This document shows, piece by piece, positions 17,045-26,700 of a stretch of DNA of 64,000 nt. How positions within the stretch are numbered: the stretch's first letter is position 1; each line of letters starts with the position of its first letter. This stretch comes from Xanthobacteraceae bacterium (GTDB lineage Bacteria; Pseudomonadota; Alphaproteobacteria; Rhizobiales; Xanthobacteraceae), in assembly GCA_022841625.1 (NCBI GenBank), contig JALHRD010000008.1, positions 103,607 to 167,606 of the forward strand, given 5' to 3'. Below the pieces are notes generated by a model. The model saw only the letters and a program-made list of their open reading frames with translations. It was not told the origin of the DNA and made no database searches. The position numbers and the translations under genes are program-made.

Positions 17045-17455
17045 ATTACTCTCCGTTTGTTTGCACCAGGGCGCTCTGCTCTGATGTCTGATGTTCGGAG
17101 GGTATGGGTTTGCCGCGCGAAGCTATGTGACCGCCGTCACACAAATGCGCATTCGGCCAGAACGGCTCGCTGGCCCGCATCCGCGCCCGGTTCCTTTAAA
17201 ATAATTTAGTGATAACAATATCTTATATAGTTAATGAATAGTACTCGTCTGTGCCTGCCGGCAGGCCTGGGACGGAGAAAACGGGCGAGAATGCGCCCAA
17301 CGCCCGCCCGCATGTCATTCTCGGCCGGGGTCTTGGGGCGCGAGGTTTTTGGGGCGCATGTCGCCCCGGTCGGCATCAACTCCCGGAAGCAAACAGGCGC
17401 AGTGTTTGATCTGGCCGCGAAAAAAACGGCTGGAGGTTTCCGACCAACCACACCG
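17045..17455. other. 411-base intergenic region with AT-rich core
   Basis: It holds the CRP-type site (17126-17141) and an AT-rich stretch at 17196-17245, likely promoter sequence for the gene starting at 17044. No supported gene was seen. Confidence 0.5.
17126..17141. promoter_or_regulatory. CRP-type operator
   Basis: TGTGA-CCGCCG-TCACA is a perfect match to the CRP/FNR-superfamily consensus TGTGA-N6-TCACA, centred about 90 bases upstream of the His-Gly protein start at 17044. Confidence 0.6.
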
Positions 17456-20400
17456 TCAGTGCGGCTCGATGCCTTTGGGCGGCATAGTGTCGGGCGCGCC
17501 TCGCTCGCCCCGCCGCAGCGCGAGCCAGCGGCAGAGCACATAGAACACCGGCGTGAAGATCAGGCCGAAGACGGTGACACCAATCATGCCGGAAAATACC
17601 GCGGTGCCGAGCGTCTGGCGCAGTTCCGCGCCGGCGCCAACCGCCCACACCAAGGGCAGCACGCCGAAGATGAAAGCGAACGAGGTCATCAGGATCGGCC
17701 GCAGCCGCAGCCGCGCCGCCGCGACCGCCGCCTCGAAACGGTTGCTGCCGCGGTCTTCCAGCTGCTTGGCGAATTCGACAATCAGGATCGCGTTTTTGGC
17801 CGCCAATCCGATCAACACCACAAAGCCGACCTGGGTGAGGATGTTGTTGTCCTGTCCGCGCAGCACCACGCCGACAATCGAGGCGACCAGACACATCGGT
17901 ACGATCAGGATCACGGCGAGCGGCAGCGTCAGGCTTTCGTATTGCGCGGCCAGCACCAAGAAAACGAACACCACCGCCAACAGGAAGGCGAAGGTCGCGG
18001 TATTGCCGACCTTGATCTGCTGATAGGCGAGCGTAGTCCACTCATAGGCGAAGCCGTCGGGCAGCGTGGTCGCGGCCAGGCGTTCCATCGCGGCAATCGC
18101 CTGCCCGAGCGAATAGCCCGGCGCGGCGGCGCCATCGAGTTCGGCTGCGGGGTAAAGGTTATAGCGCGGCACCCGGTAAGGCCCGGACAGGTCCTGCACC
18201 GTTGTAAACGATGCCAGCGGCACGGTCTGGCCGGCCTCATTGCGCACGCGGATCGCCAACACATCGCTGGGCTCCAGCCGGTATTGACTGTCGGCCTGCG
18301 CGGTCACGCGGTAGGTGCGGCCGAACAAATTGAAATCGTTGACGTAGGACGAGCCGATGTAGATTTGCAGCGCGGTGAACACGTCCTGCACGCGCACGCC
18401 CAAAAGTTGCGCCTTGGTACGATCGATATCGAGATAGAGCTGCGGGGTCGATGTCTCGAAGAACGAGAACACCTGCGACAGTTCAGGCGCCTTCGACGCC
18501 GCGCCCATCATGGCGAAAGCGGCCGCCTGCAGGGCTTGGGGACCGCGGCCGGCACGATCCTCAACCATCATGCGGAACCCGCCGGCATTGCCGATGCCCT
18601 GTACCGGCGGCGGCGACACCACAAAGATCAGCGCCTCCTGGATGGCGGACAGCCGACCATAAAGCTCGCGCGTGATGCCGCCGGCCGACAGCTTGGGATC
18701 GCGACCGCGCTGCGCAAACGAATCCAGCACCACAAAAATCGCGCCAGCGTTCGGCGCATTGGTGAAAGTGGCGCCGGAGAAGCCGACAATGTTCACGGCA
18801 TGCGCGACGCCCGGCGTTGCGAGCGCAATCTCAACGGCGCGCTGGTTGACGTCGTTGGTACGCGCCAGCGCCGCGCCCGGCGGCAGTTGCGTCACAATGA
18901 TCAGGAAGCCACGGTCGACCGCCGGAATAAAGCCAGTCGGTGTCTTGCGGAATTCATTGAGGCCCAAGGCAATGATACCGACATAGACCACCAGCAAGAG
19001 CGCGGCAAACCGCACCACCCGGCCGGCGAGCCAGCCATAACCGTTGGAGAGAGCATCGAAGCCGCGATTGAACCAAGCGTAGAACGCGCGGATCGGTCGC
19101 TCCCAGGCCTTGGGCTTGCGTTCTTCGTGCGGCTTGAGCAGCAACGCGGCAAGCGCCGGCGACAGCGTCAGCGACACGATCAACGAAATGACCGTCGCGC
19201 CGGCAATGGTCAGAGCGAACTGGCGATAGAACTGCCCAGAGATGCCGGTGATGAAGCCGGCCGGAATGAATACCGCGCACAGCACCAGCGAAATCGCGAT
19301 CAAGGCGCCGCCGACTTCATCCATGCTTTTGATGGCGGCTTCGCGCGGCTTGAGCCCGGCTGCGATATTGCGTTCGACGTTCTCAACAACCACGATCGCA
19401 TCGTCGACCACGATACCGACCGCGAGCACCAGCCCGAACAAAGTCAGATTGTTCAGCGTGAAGCCGAACAGCGCCATGACAAAGAACGTGCCGATCAGCG
19501 AGATCGGAATCGCCACCAGCGGGATCATCGCCGCCCGCCAGGTTTGCAGGAACACGATCACAACCAGTACGACCAGCAGAATCGCTTCGAGAATGGTCCG
19601 CTGCACCGCGTCCACCGACTCCTGGATGAACTGCGTCGGGTCGTAGACGATGGTGTAACGAACGCCGGGCGGGAACCGGGGCGCGAGCCGCTCCATCTCG
19701 GCGCGGATCGCGGCCGCGGTTGCGAGCGCGTTCGATCCCGGTCGCTGAAATACCGCGAGCGCCACCGCCGGATCGCGGTTGAGGTAGGAGTTCGACGAAT
19801 AGTCGACCGCGGCGAGTTCAATTCTGGCAACCTCGCGCAGGCGCACCACCGCCGTTGCGGACTGCTTGACAACGACCGATCCGAATTCGTCCACATCGGT
19901 AAGACGGCCCTGCGTCTTGACCGCTATTTGGAATGCGCCCGGCTGCGCAACCGGCGGCTGGTTGAGCACACCGGAAGCGACCTGAACGTTCTGCGCCGCC
20001 AGCGCCGCCGTCACGTCGGCTGCGGTGAGCCCGAGCGATTCCAGCCGCTGCGGGTCGAGCCAGACCCGCATCGCATAGTCGCGGCTGCCGAACACCGTGA
20101 TCGAGCCGACGCCATTGATGCGCGTTAACGGATCCCGGATTTCCAGCGTCGCAAAATTGGAAATAAACAGCGTGTCGCGCGAGCGATCCGGTGAAACCAG
20201 ATGCACCACCATCATCAGGTCGGGCGAACTTTTGTTCACCGTGACGCCGATATTGCGCACGTCCGCCGGCAATCGCGCCGTCGCCGTGCCGACGCGGTTT
20301 TGCACTTGCACCTGTGCGATATCGAGGTTGGTGCCAAGCTCGAAGGTAACGGCGATGTTAAATCGTCCGTCGGCGGTCGCGTTCGAGGACATGTAGATCA

Positions 20401-20629
20401 TGTTCTCGACGCCGTTGATCTGCTCCTCGATCGGCGCGACCACGGTCGAAGCAACGACGTCGGCGCCGGCGCCCGGATACTGGCCGGTAACGCTGATGGT
20501 CGGCGGCGCGATCTCGGGATACTGCGCAATCGGCAAGCGGAAGAACGCGACCGCTCCCAGGATCACCAGTACGATCGAAACCACCGAAGCGAAAATCGGC
20601 CGGTCGATGAAAAAGCGCGACAGACGCAT
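17456..20629 (-). CDS. RND multidrug efflux permease (HAE1/AcrB family)
   Basis: 1057 residues, standard for AcrB/MexB proteins. It starts MRLSRFFIDRPIFASVVSIV, the usual N-terminal helix. Twelve membrane helices and two large periplasmic loops are present. The proton-relay helix 4 reads GLVLAVGIVVDDAIVVVENV, with the Asp-Asp pair, and the conserved GGALIAISLVLCAVFIPAGF follows. The pump forms a trimer exporting drugs, lipids or solvents by proton exchange. It lies ten bases after the adaptor gene (20640), forming a two-gene operon. No TolC-type gene and no TetR/MarR regulator are next to it. Confidence 0.95.
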   Translation of the reverse strand: MRLSRFFIDRPIFASVVSIVLVILGAVAFFRLPIAQYPEIAPPTISVTGQYPGAGADVVASTVVAPIEEQINGVENMIYMSSNATADGRFNIAVTFELGTNLDIAQVQVQNRVGTATARLPADVRNIGVTVNKSSPDLMMVVHLVSPDRSRDTLFISNFATLEIRDPLTRINGVGSITVFGSRDYAMRVWLDPQRLESLGLTAADVTAALAAQNVQVASGVLNQPPVAQPGAFQIAVKTQGRLTDVDEFGSVVVKQSATAVVRLREVARIELAAVDYSSNSYLNRDPAVALAVFQRPGSNALATAAAIRAEMERLAPRFPPGVRYTIVYDPTQFIQESVDAVQRTILEAILLVVLVVIVFLQTWRAAMIPLVAIPISLIGTFFVMALFGFTLNNLTLFGLVLAVGIVVDDAIVVVENVERNIAAGLKPREAAIKSMDEVGGALIAISLVLCAVFIPAGFITGISGQFYRQFALTIAGATVISLIVSLTLSPALAALLLKPHEERKPKAWERPIRAFYAWFNRGFDALSNGYGWLAGRVVRFAALLLVVYVGIIALGLNEFRKTPTGFIPAVDRGFLIIVTQLPPGAALARTNDVNQRAVEIALATPGVAHAVNIVGFSGATFTNAPNAGAIFVVLDSFAQRGRDPKLSAGGITRELYGRLSAIQEALIFVVSPPPVQGIGNAGGFRMMVEDRAGRGPQALQAAAFAMMGAASKAPELSQVFSFFETSTPQLYLDIDRTKAQLLGVRVQDVFTALQIYIGSSYVNDFNLFGRTYRVTAQADSQYRLEPSDVLAIRVRNEAGQTVPLASFTTVQDLSGPYRVPRYNLYPAAELDGAAAPGYSLGQAIAAMERLAATTLPDGFAYEWTTLAYQQIKVGNTATFAFLLAVVFVFLVLAAQYESLTLPLAVILIVPMCLVASIVGVVLRGQDNNILTQVGFVVLIGLAAKNAILIVEFAKQLEDRGSNRFEAAVAAARLRLRPILMTSFAFIFGVLPLVWAVGAGAELRQTLGTAVFSGMIGVTVFGLIFTPVFYVLCRWLALRRGERGAPDTMPPKGIEPH

Positions 20630-20639
20630 CGGCGGACCA

Positions 20640-21800
20640 TCATTTCGGTTGCGCGGGAGCCGCTACCGGGGCGGCGCCTTGCAGTTCCGGCACGACCTTG
20701 GCGCCCGGCCGCGCCCGCATCAAGCCAATGACAATGACCCGGTCGTCCGGTTTGAGCCCATCCTTGACGACACGTAGGCCATCCACGAGCTGACCGAGCG
20801 TGACGTAGCGTTGCTGCGCGGTGTTGTCGTTGCCGACCACCAGGACGAATTTGCGCGCCTGCTCACTGGCGATCGCGGCATCCGGCACCAGTAGCGCCTG
20901 ATAGGACGGCGACCCCGGCACGCGGATACGCGCGAACATACCGGGCGTGAACATTTTCGCGGAGTTTGAGAAAACGGCGCGGCCGCGGATCGTACCCGAC
21001 GATTTGTCGATGACGTTATCGACGAAATCCATGTAGCCGCGGTGGCCGAAGTCGGGCTCGTCGATCAGCCGCAGCGCCACGATCACACTGCCCTCGCGGC
21101 TGGTTACTTCGCGCCCGCCGCGCGACAGCCGCTCATAGCGCAGATACGAGGCCTCATCGAAGGTGAATTCGAGCCGGATCGGATCGAGCGACACGATGGT
21201 GGCAAGCAGCGTGGTATTGCCGCCGGTACCGCCGGTAATCAGGTTGCCCGGGGTCACACGCCGGTCGCCGATACGGCCGGCCACCGGCGAGCGCAATTCG
21301 GTGAACTCCAGATCGAGTTCAGCCTGTCGCACCGCGGCCTCGTTCGCGGCCACCGCCGCCTCGGCATTGCGCTTGGCCTGGGAGCGCTGCTCGAACACCT
21401 GATCGGTGATGGTCTTGTCACGCACCAATTGCTTGCCGCGCGCGAGATCGGCTTCGGTATAGGTCAGGTTCGAACGCGCCAGCGCGAGGTTGGCGCGCGC
21501 CTGATCGAGTGCGTTCTGGAATGGCCGCTTGTCGATCGTGAACAGAAGATCGCCCTGCTTGACGATCTGGCCGTCGCTGAAATGCACGCCGTCGAGATAG
21601 CCCGAGACCCGCGCCCGCACCTCGACCGCATCGACCGCAACGAAGCGGCCGACATATTCGTCATGGTCGACAACGCTGCGCTGAACCGGGTTGGCGACCG
21701 TGACCGACGGCGGCGGCGGCGCCGACGCGCGGGGAGTATCGCCACAGGCCGCAAGCATGGGGGCGAGCATCAATGCAACGGCCGCCGAGCGAATCATCAT
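20640..21800 (-). CDS. RND efflux periplasmic adaptor lipoprotein
   Basis: 386 residues. It starts MMIRSAAVALMLAPMLAACG; LAAC at 16-19 is a lipobox, so Cys19 is probably acylated and anchored in the inner membrane. Membrane-fusion-protein domains follow in order: beta-barrel/lipoyl half (RARVSGYLDGVHFSDGQIVK), an alpha hairpin rich in Ala/Arg/Gln, the second lipoyl half (LRSPVAGRIGDRRVTPGNLI), and the barrel. It bridges the permease at 17456 to an outer-membrane channel encoded elsewhere. It is the first gene of the pair. Confidence 0.94.
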   Translation of the reverse strand: MMIRSAAVALMLAPMLAACGDTPRASAPPPPSVTVANPVQRSVVDHDEYVGRFVAVDAVEVRARVSGYLDGVHFSDGQIVKQGDLLFTIDKRPFQNALDQARANLALARSNLTYTEADLARGKQLVRDKTITDQVFEQRSQAKRNAEAAVAANEAAVRQAELDLEFTELRSPVAGRIGDRRVTPGNLITGGTGGNTTLLATIVSLDPIRLEFTFDEASYLRYERLSRGGREVTSREGSVIVALRLIDEPDFGHRGYMDFVDNVIDKSSGTIRGRAVFSNSAKMFTPGMFARIRVPGSPSYQALLVPDAAIASEQARKFVLVVGNDNTAQQRYVTLGQLVDGLRVVKDGLKPDDRVIVIGLMRARPGAKVVPELQGAAPVAAPAQPK

Positions 21801-22098
21801 CTTTCAAATACACGTTCGGTTGGCGTTTGTGGCACTGCACCATATAGCCATGGGCGCACCGGAAACCACAATTAACCATAGCGGCAGGACGATTGCGGCA
21901 TCGCGCCACCAAGGACGCCCGCATATCGCGTAAAGTTTCAAATTAAATCAATGGATTAGAGGCAGCCAACATCACTGTGTTGAATCGGGCACATCCGCAT
22001 TATTCGTCGCGAGGTCAATTGCGCCTACACCGTGGCTGGGCATAAAGTGTAAACAAAGCCTTAAGCTTGCGAAAACGTACCCATACTGAGGTCCGGGG

Positions 22099-23772
22099 AT
22101 GTCAGCCCCCCGCCGATGCCGCATTCTCGCGGGGCTAGCGCTGCTTTTGTCACTGCAGCCGGCTGCCGCTCAAATTCCTGCCAGCGAATTGCCGGGGCGG
22201 GAGCGGGAGCGTTTTGTGCAGCCGCGCGCGCCGCTGTCGCAGCCGGGCGGCGCGGCGATTTCACTCCCGAGCACGGTCGCGCCGCCGGGCGCCGAAAGCC
22301 TCAAGGTGATCGTCCGCGGCGTCGAGATCGTTGGCGGAACCATCTACCGCAGCGAAGACCTTGAGCCACTATACCGCGATATTGTCGGCCACCAAGTCCC
22401 GGTCACCGCCGTCTATGACGTTGCCCAGCGCATCACCGCGCAATACGGCGCCGATGGCTATGTCTTGTCGCGCGCGATCGTGCCGCCGCAGCAACTCAGC
22501 CCGCACGGCGCGGTGATCCGCATCCAGATAATCGAGGGCTATATCGACCGCGTCGAATGGCCGGCGGCGCTCTCAAAATACCGCGATTTCTTTTCCTACT
22601 ATACCGCCAAGATCGTCGCCGATCGCCCGGCGAATGTGCGAACGCTCGAACGCTACCTGCTGCTCGCCGGCGACCTTCCCGGCCTTCGATTCACCAACAG
22701 CCTGAAGCCGTCATCGACCCAACCGGGCGCGGCCACGCTGGTTGTCGAGGTGGTCGAGAAGCCGATCGATGTGCAGAGCCGCATCGACAATCGCGGCACC
22801 AAAGCGCGCGGCCCGTATCAATACATGTCGAGCGTGAGCGTCAACAATCGCGCGGGCATGCATGAATCGTTGACGCTGACCACCGCCGGCGCATTTCAGT
22901 TCCGCGAGTTGCAATATTGGATGGCGAGCTACCGGCAGGTACTCACCAGCGAAGGGCTGACAGTGTTCTTCAACGAGAGCATCAGCCGCAGCCGGCCTGG
23001 CACCGAGACGCTAAAGTTGCTGGAATACAAGACCCGCAGCGATCTGTTTGAGGGCGGCCTCAGCTACCCGTTCATCCGCAGCCGCGAGCGCAACCTGATC
23101 GCCAGCGCGCTGTTTTTCATGACCAACGACCGCAGCGACATACTCGCCGCGCTCAACACCCGCGACCAGTTGCGCGGCGTGCGACTGAAAACCGACGCCG
23201 ACTTTGTCGATCCGCTGAAAGGCATCAACCAGATCAACATGGTCGTGAGCCAAGGCATCGAGGGGATCGGCAGTTCGGTCGCGGGCTCGGCTAATTTATC
23301 GCGCGCCAATGGACGGCCGGACTTCACGCGGATTGAAGCGACCTTCAGCCGCCTACAGCCATTGCCGGCGAATTTTTCCGTGCTGTTGGCCGCCCATACC
23401 CAATGGGCGCGAACCCCCTTGCTGGCGCCGGAATTGTGCGGCTATGGCGGCCGCAGCTTCGGCCGCGCGTTCGACCCGTCCGAACTGGTTGGCGACCGCT
23501 GCGTCCATTTGCTTGGCGAATTGCGCTACGACATCCCGCATAGCCTGCCTAGGTTAACCCAGTTCCAGGCCTATTCTTTCGCCGATCGCGGCTGGCTCCA
23601 CAATCTCGCCCCAGTTCCAGGGACACCTGAGACCTTGGATGGTGCTTCGGTGGGTGGAGGTCTGCGCCTTGGTCTGCAGCCCGGCCTCGCGGTCGATCTT
23701 TCGGCCGCCAAGGGAGTGGCTGGCATACGCGACGACTGGCGCTTCTTCTTCATTACATCCGGACGATGGTGA
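22099..23772 (+). CDS. TpsB two-partner secretion transporter (FhaC/ShlB family)
   Basis: 557 residues with a signal peptide (to PAAAQ). Residues 70-230 hold two POTRA domains: VIVRGVEIVGGTIYRSEDL as the first strand-helix, and RITAQYGADGYVLSRAIVPPQQL typical of POTRA-1. The C-terminal half is a 16-stranded barrel ending in VAGIRDDWRFFFITSGRW, with a terminal aromatic Trp. It secretes its TpsA partner across the outer membrane. The partner gene begins six bases after this stop, an obvious operon. The upstream 298 bases are shared with the divergent efflux operon. Confidence 0.93.
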   Translation: MSAPRRCRILAGLALLLSLQPAAAQIPASELPGRERERFVQPRAPLSQPGGAAISLPSTVAPPGAESLKVIVRGVEIVGGTIYRSEDLEPLYRDIVGHQVPVTAVYDVAQRITAQYGADGYVLSRAIVPPQQLSPHGAVIRIQIIEGYIDRVEWPAALSKYRDFFSYYTAKIVADRPANVRTLERYLLLAGDLPGLRFTNSLKPSSTQPGAATLVVEVVEKPIDVQSRIDNRGTKARGPYQYMSSVSVNNRAGMHESLTLTTAGAFQFRELQYWMASYRQVLTSEGLTVFFNESISRSRPGTETLKLLEYKTRSDLFEGGLSYPFIRSRERNLIASALFFMTNDRSDILAALNTRDQLRGVRLKTDADFVDPLKGINQINMVVSQGIEGIGSSVAGSANLSRANGRPDFTRIEATFSRLQPLPANFSVLLAAHTQWARTPLLAPELCGYGGRSFGRAFDPSELVGDRCVHLLGELRYDIPHSLPRLTQFQAYSFADRGWLHNLAPVPGTPETLDGASVGGGLRLGLQPGLAVDLSAAKGVAGIRDDWRFFFITSGRW

Positions 23773-23778
23773 GCTGCC

Positions 23779-26700
23779 ATGTCGCCCCGCCTCCGCAACC
23801 TGCTGATGACCTCCACCGCGCTGCTGGCGCTCGGCGCTGCGCTCCTGGCGCTCGGCGCTGCGCCTGGCGGCGCGCAACCGACCGGCGGCACCGTGGTCGG
23901 CGGCACCGCGACAATTTCCGGTACTGGCACCAATGCGGTGATCGTCAACCAGGCGACCGACCGCGCCATCATCAACTGGAACACCTTCAACATCGCGACC
24001 GGCGGCGCGGCAACCTTCAATCAGCCCGGCACAAGCTCGATCACGCTCAACCGCGTTACCGGAGGGCTTGGCCCCTCGGTGATTGACGGCACGCTGACCG
24101 CCAATGGCCGGGTGTTTGTCATCAACCGCGACGGCATGCTGTTTGGGCGCAATGCGGTGATCAACACCGCCGGATTCCTGGCCTCGACCAACGACATCCG
24201 CAACGAAGACTTCATGGCCGGGCGGAACAATTTCAATATCGCCGGCCGGGCGGACGCATCGATTGTCAACTTCGGGACCATCACCGCATCGAACGGCGGC
24301 TTCGCCGCGCTGGTCGCGCCGGGCGTGCGCAACACCGGCACCATCAGCGCGCGGCTCGGCACCGTGGCGCTGGCCTCGGGCAACAGCTTCACGCTCGACA
24401 TGTATGGCGACCGGCTGATTCAGATCGCGGTCGGCGACGAGATTGCCAGCAAAGTGATTGACGTTGCGACCGGCAAGCCGCTGAATGCGCTGGTCAGCAA
24501 CGAAGGCAGGCTGAGCGCCAATGGCGGCCGGGTCGAGATCACCGCGGCGGCGGCGCGCGCCGTGGTCGATTCCGTGATCAACAACAGCGGCGTGATCGAA
24601 GCCAATTCGATCGGCACCCGCGGCGGCATGATTGTGCTGGGCGGCGCGACCGCCTCCGACAAGGCCGCCGACCTGCCCAAGCAGACGGTGCGCGTGTCCG
24701 GCACACTCAGCGCCACCGGTGCCGATGGCGGCACCCGCGGCGGCACGATCAAGATCACCGGCGAGGACATCCAATTCGCCGCCGCGATGCTCGACGTGTC
24801 CGGACAATCGGGCGGCGGCACGATCCTGGTCGGCGGCGACTATGGCGGCGGCCGGCCGATCCCCGGCGGCATCAACAACCAGAGCGCCGTTCTTGACAAT
24901 GCCGAGATCCCGACCGCGACCACCGTCACGGTCGATGCCGCGAGCACGTTCAACGCCTCGGCGACCGCCAACGGCCATGGCGGCAAGGTGATCCTGTGGT
25001 CGGACATGCAGACCACCTATGCCGGCACGATCTTTGCGCGCGGCGGCGAATTCGGCGGCAATGGCGGCTTCGTCGAAGTGTCGGGCAAGCAGCGGCTGGC
25101 CTTCACCGGCGCGGTCGATACCCGCGCGCCACAGGGCCAGACCGGCACGCTGCTGCTGGATCCTGCCGACTTCTACATTGACCTGGTTGACGGCCCCACC
25201 CGGCCCCCGGGCGCGTCCGTGATGACCAACGTGCAGGTGCAAAACCTTCTTGCAACGAATGACGTTACGATCACGACGAATAACACCAGCAATCCGGAAG
25301 GACAGAGCGGCAACCTGACGGTCTACGCGCCGATCGTCTGGTCGACTGGCAACAGCCTGACGCTCAGCGCCTATCGCAACGTCAATGTCTCCGCCGACAT
25401 CACCAACACCGGCGGCGCGAACGTGACCTTGCGCGCGGACAACACCGGCACCGGCACCGGCACCGTGCATCTCGGCGAGCGCCGCACGATTTCAACCACT
25501 GGCGCCGTGTCGATCTTCTACAATCCGCTCAGCTACAACGACGAAGGCACCCGATCCGACATCTTCGGTAATCCGTATTCATCGTCGGTGATCGGAGGCG
25601 CGAATGTAACCGCCTATATGCTGGTCAACTCGTTCGCCAATCTGCAAAACATCGCGACCAACCTATCCGGCCATTACGCGCTCGGCAGAAACATCAATGC
25701 CGACAATATGGCGCCGATCGGAACCGCCGCGAGCCCCTTCGCCGGCACGCTGGAAGGCAACGGCCATACGATCAGCAACGCGATCATTACCTCCGACTCG
25801 TACCTACAGAATCACATCGGTTTGTTCGCCAGCATCGGCGCCGGCGGCGCGGTTCGCAACCTCACGCTTTCCGGGTTCCAGGTCACGGCCAATTCAGGTT
25901 TGGATATCCCAGATCCCAACCAGTTTGTCGGCATCGTGGCCGGCACCAATGCCGGCACGATCAGCAACGTCACCGTCACCAACGGCACGGTCAACGGACT
26001 AGACCTGGCCGGCGTCATCGCCGGCGGCCTCGTTGGGCAGAACGGCGTGCTTGGTTCGTCCAATTTCTCAAGCCACAACCACGGACAAACCATTCTCCCC
26101 GGCACGATCACGAATTCCACATCGTCAGCGACCGTCACGGTCGGCAATGGCTGCGCGGTCGATTGCTTCGGGGGGTGGAACCTCGCGGGCGGGCTGGTCG
26201 GCGCGAACCTCGCGACCTCGACCATTACCGCCTCAAGCGCTTCGGGCGCAGTCACCGGCGGCGCCTATAGCTTCGTCGGCGGGCTGGTTGGCGGGAACGT
26301 CGGCGACGTCAGCAATTCGTCCGCCGCCGGCGCCGTCAGTTCGACCGCGACCGGTACGCAGTTCAGCAGCGCGGTCGGCGGCCTGGTCGGCTTCAACACC
26401 GGCTCGATTGCGAATTCGCATGCCACCGGCAATGCCAGCGGCGTCGGTTCGGTCAATAACGACTATGCCGCCATCGTTGGCGGGCTGGTCGGGCTCAACA
26501 ACCAGCCAGGCCAGATCGTCAACTCTTACGCCACCGGCAATGTCAGCGGCACCAATCAAGTGCAACTCGGTGGCCTGGTCGGCGGCAATTTCGCCACCAT
26601 CACCAATTCCTACGCGACCGGCGCAGTCACCGGCAGTGGACAGGGCGCGGTCGGCGGATTGGTCGGTCTTAACGTCGCCGATGCGAGCATCACCGGCTCC

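Noticed and set aside
16061..17209. 382-residue plus-strand frame
   Set aside because: Shadow of the His-Gly repeat gene; its VAVAVAV run is the repeat read on the other strand.
17234..20128. 964-residue plus-strand open frame
   Set aside because: It lies antisense to the RND permease; composition (Arg/Gln/His-rich) is typical of a GC-rich shadow frame with no family features.
21801..22098. FNR-type box in the efflux/TpsB divergent promoter
   Set aside because: Only one half-site (ATCAA) is recognisable; the other half does not match.
23554..25470. 638-residue minus-strand open frame
   Set aside because: Antisense to the TpsB end and TpsA start; low-complexity shadow composition.
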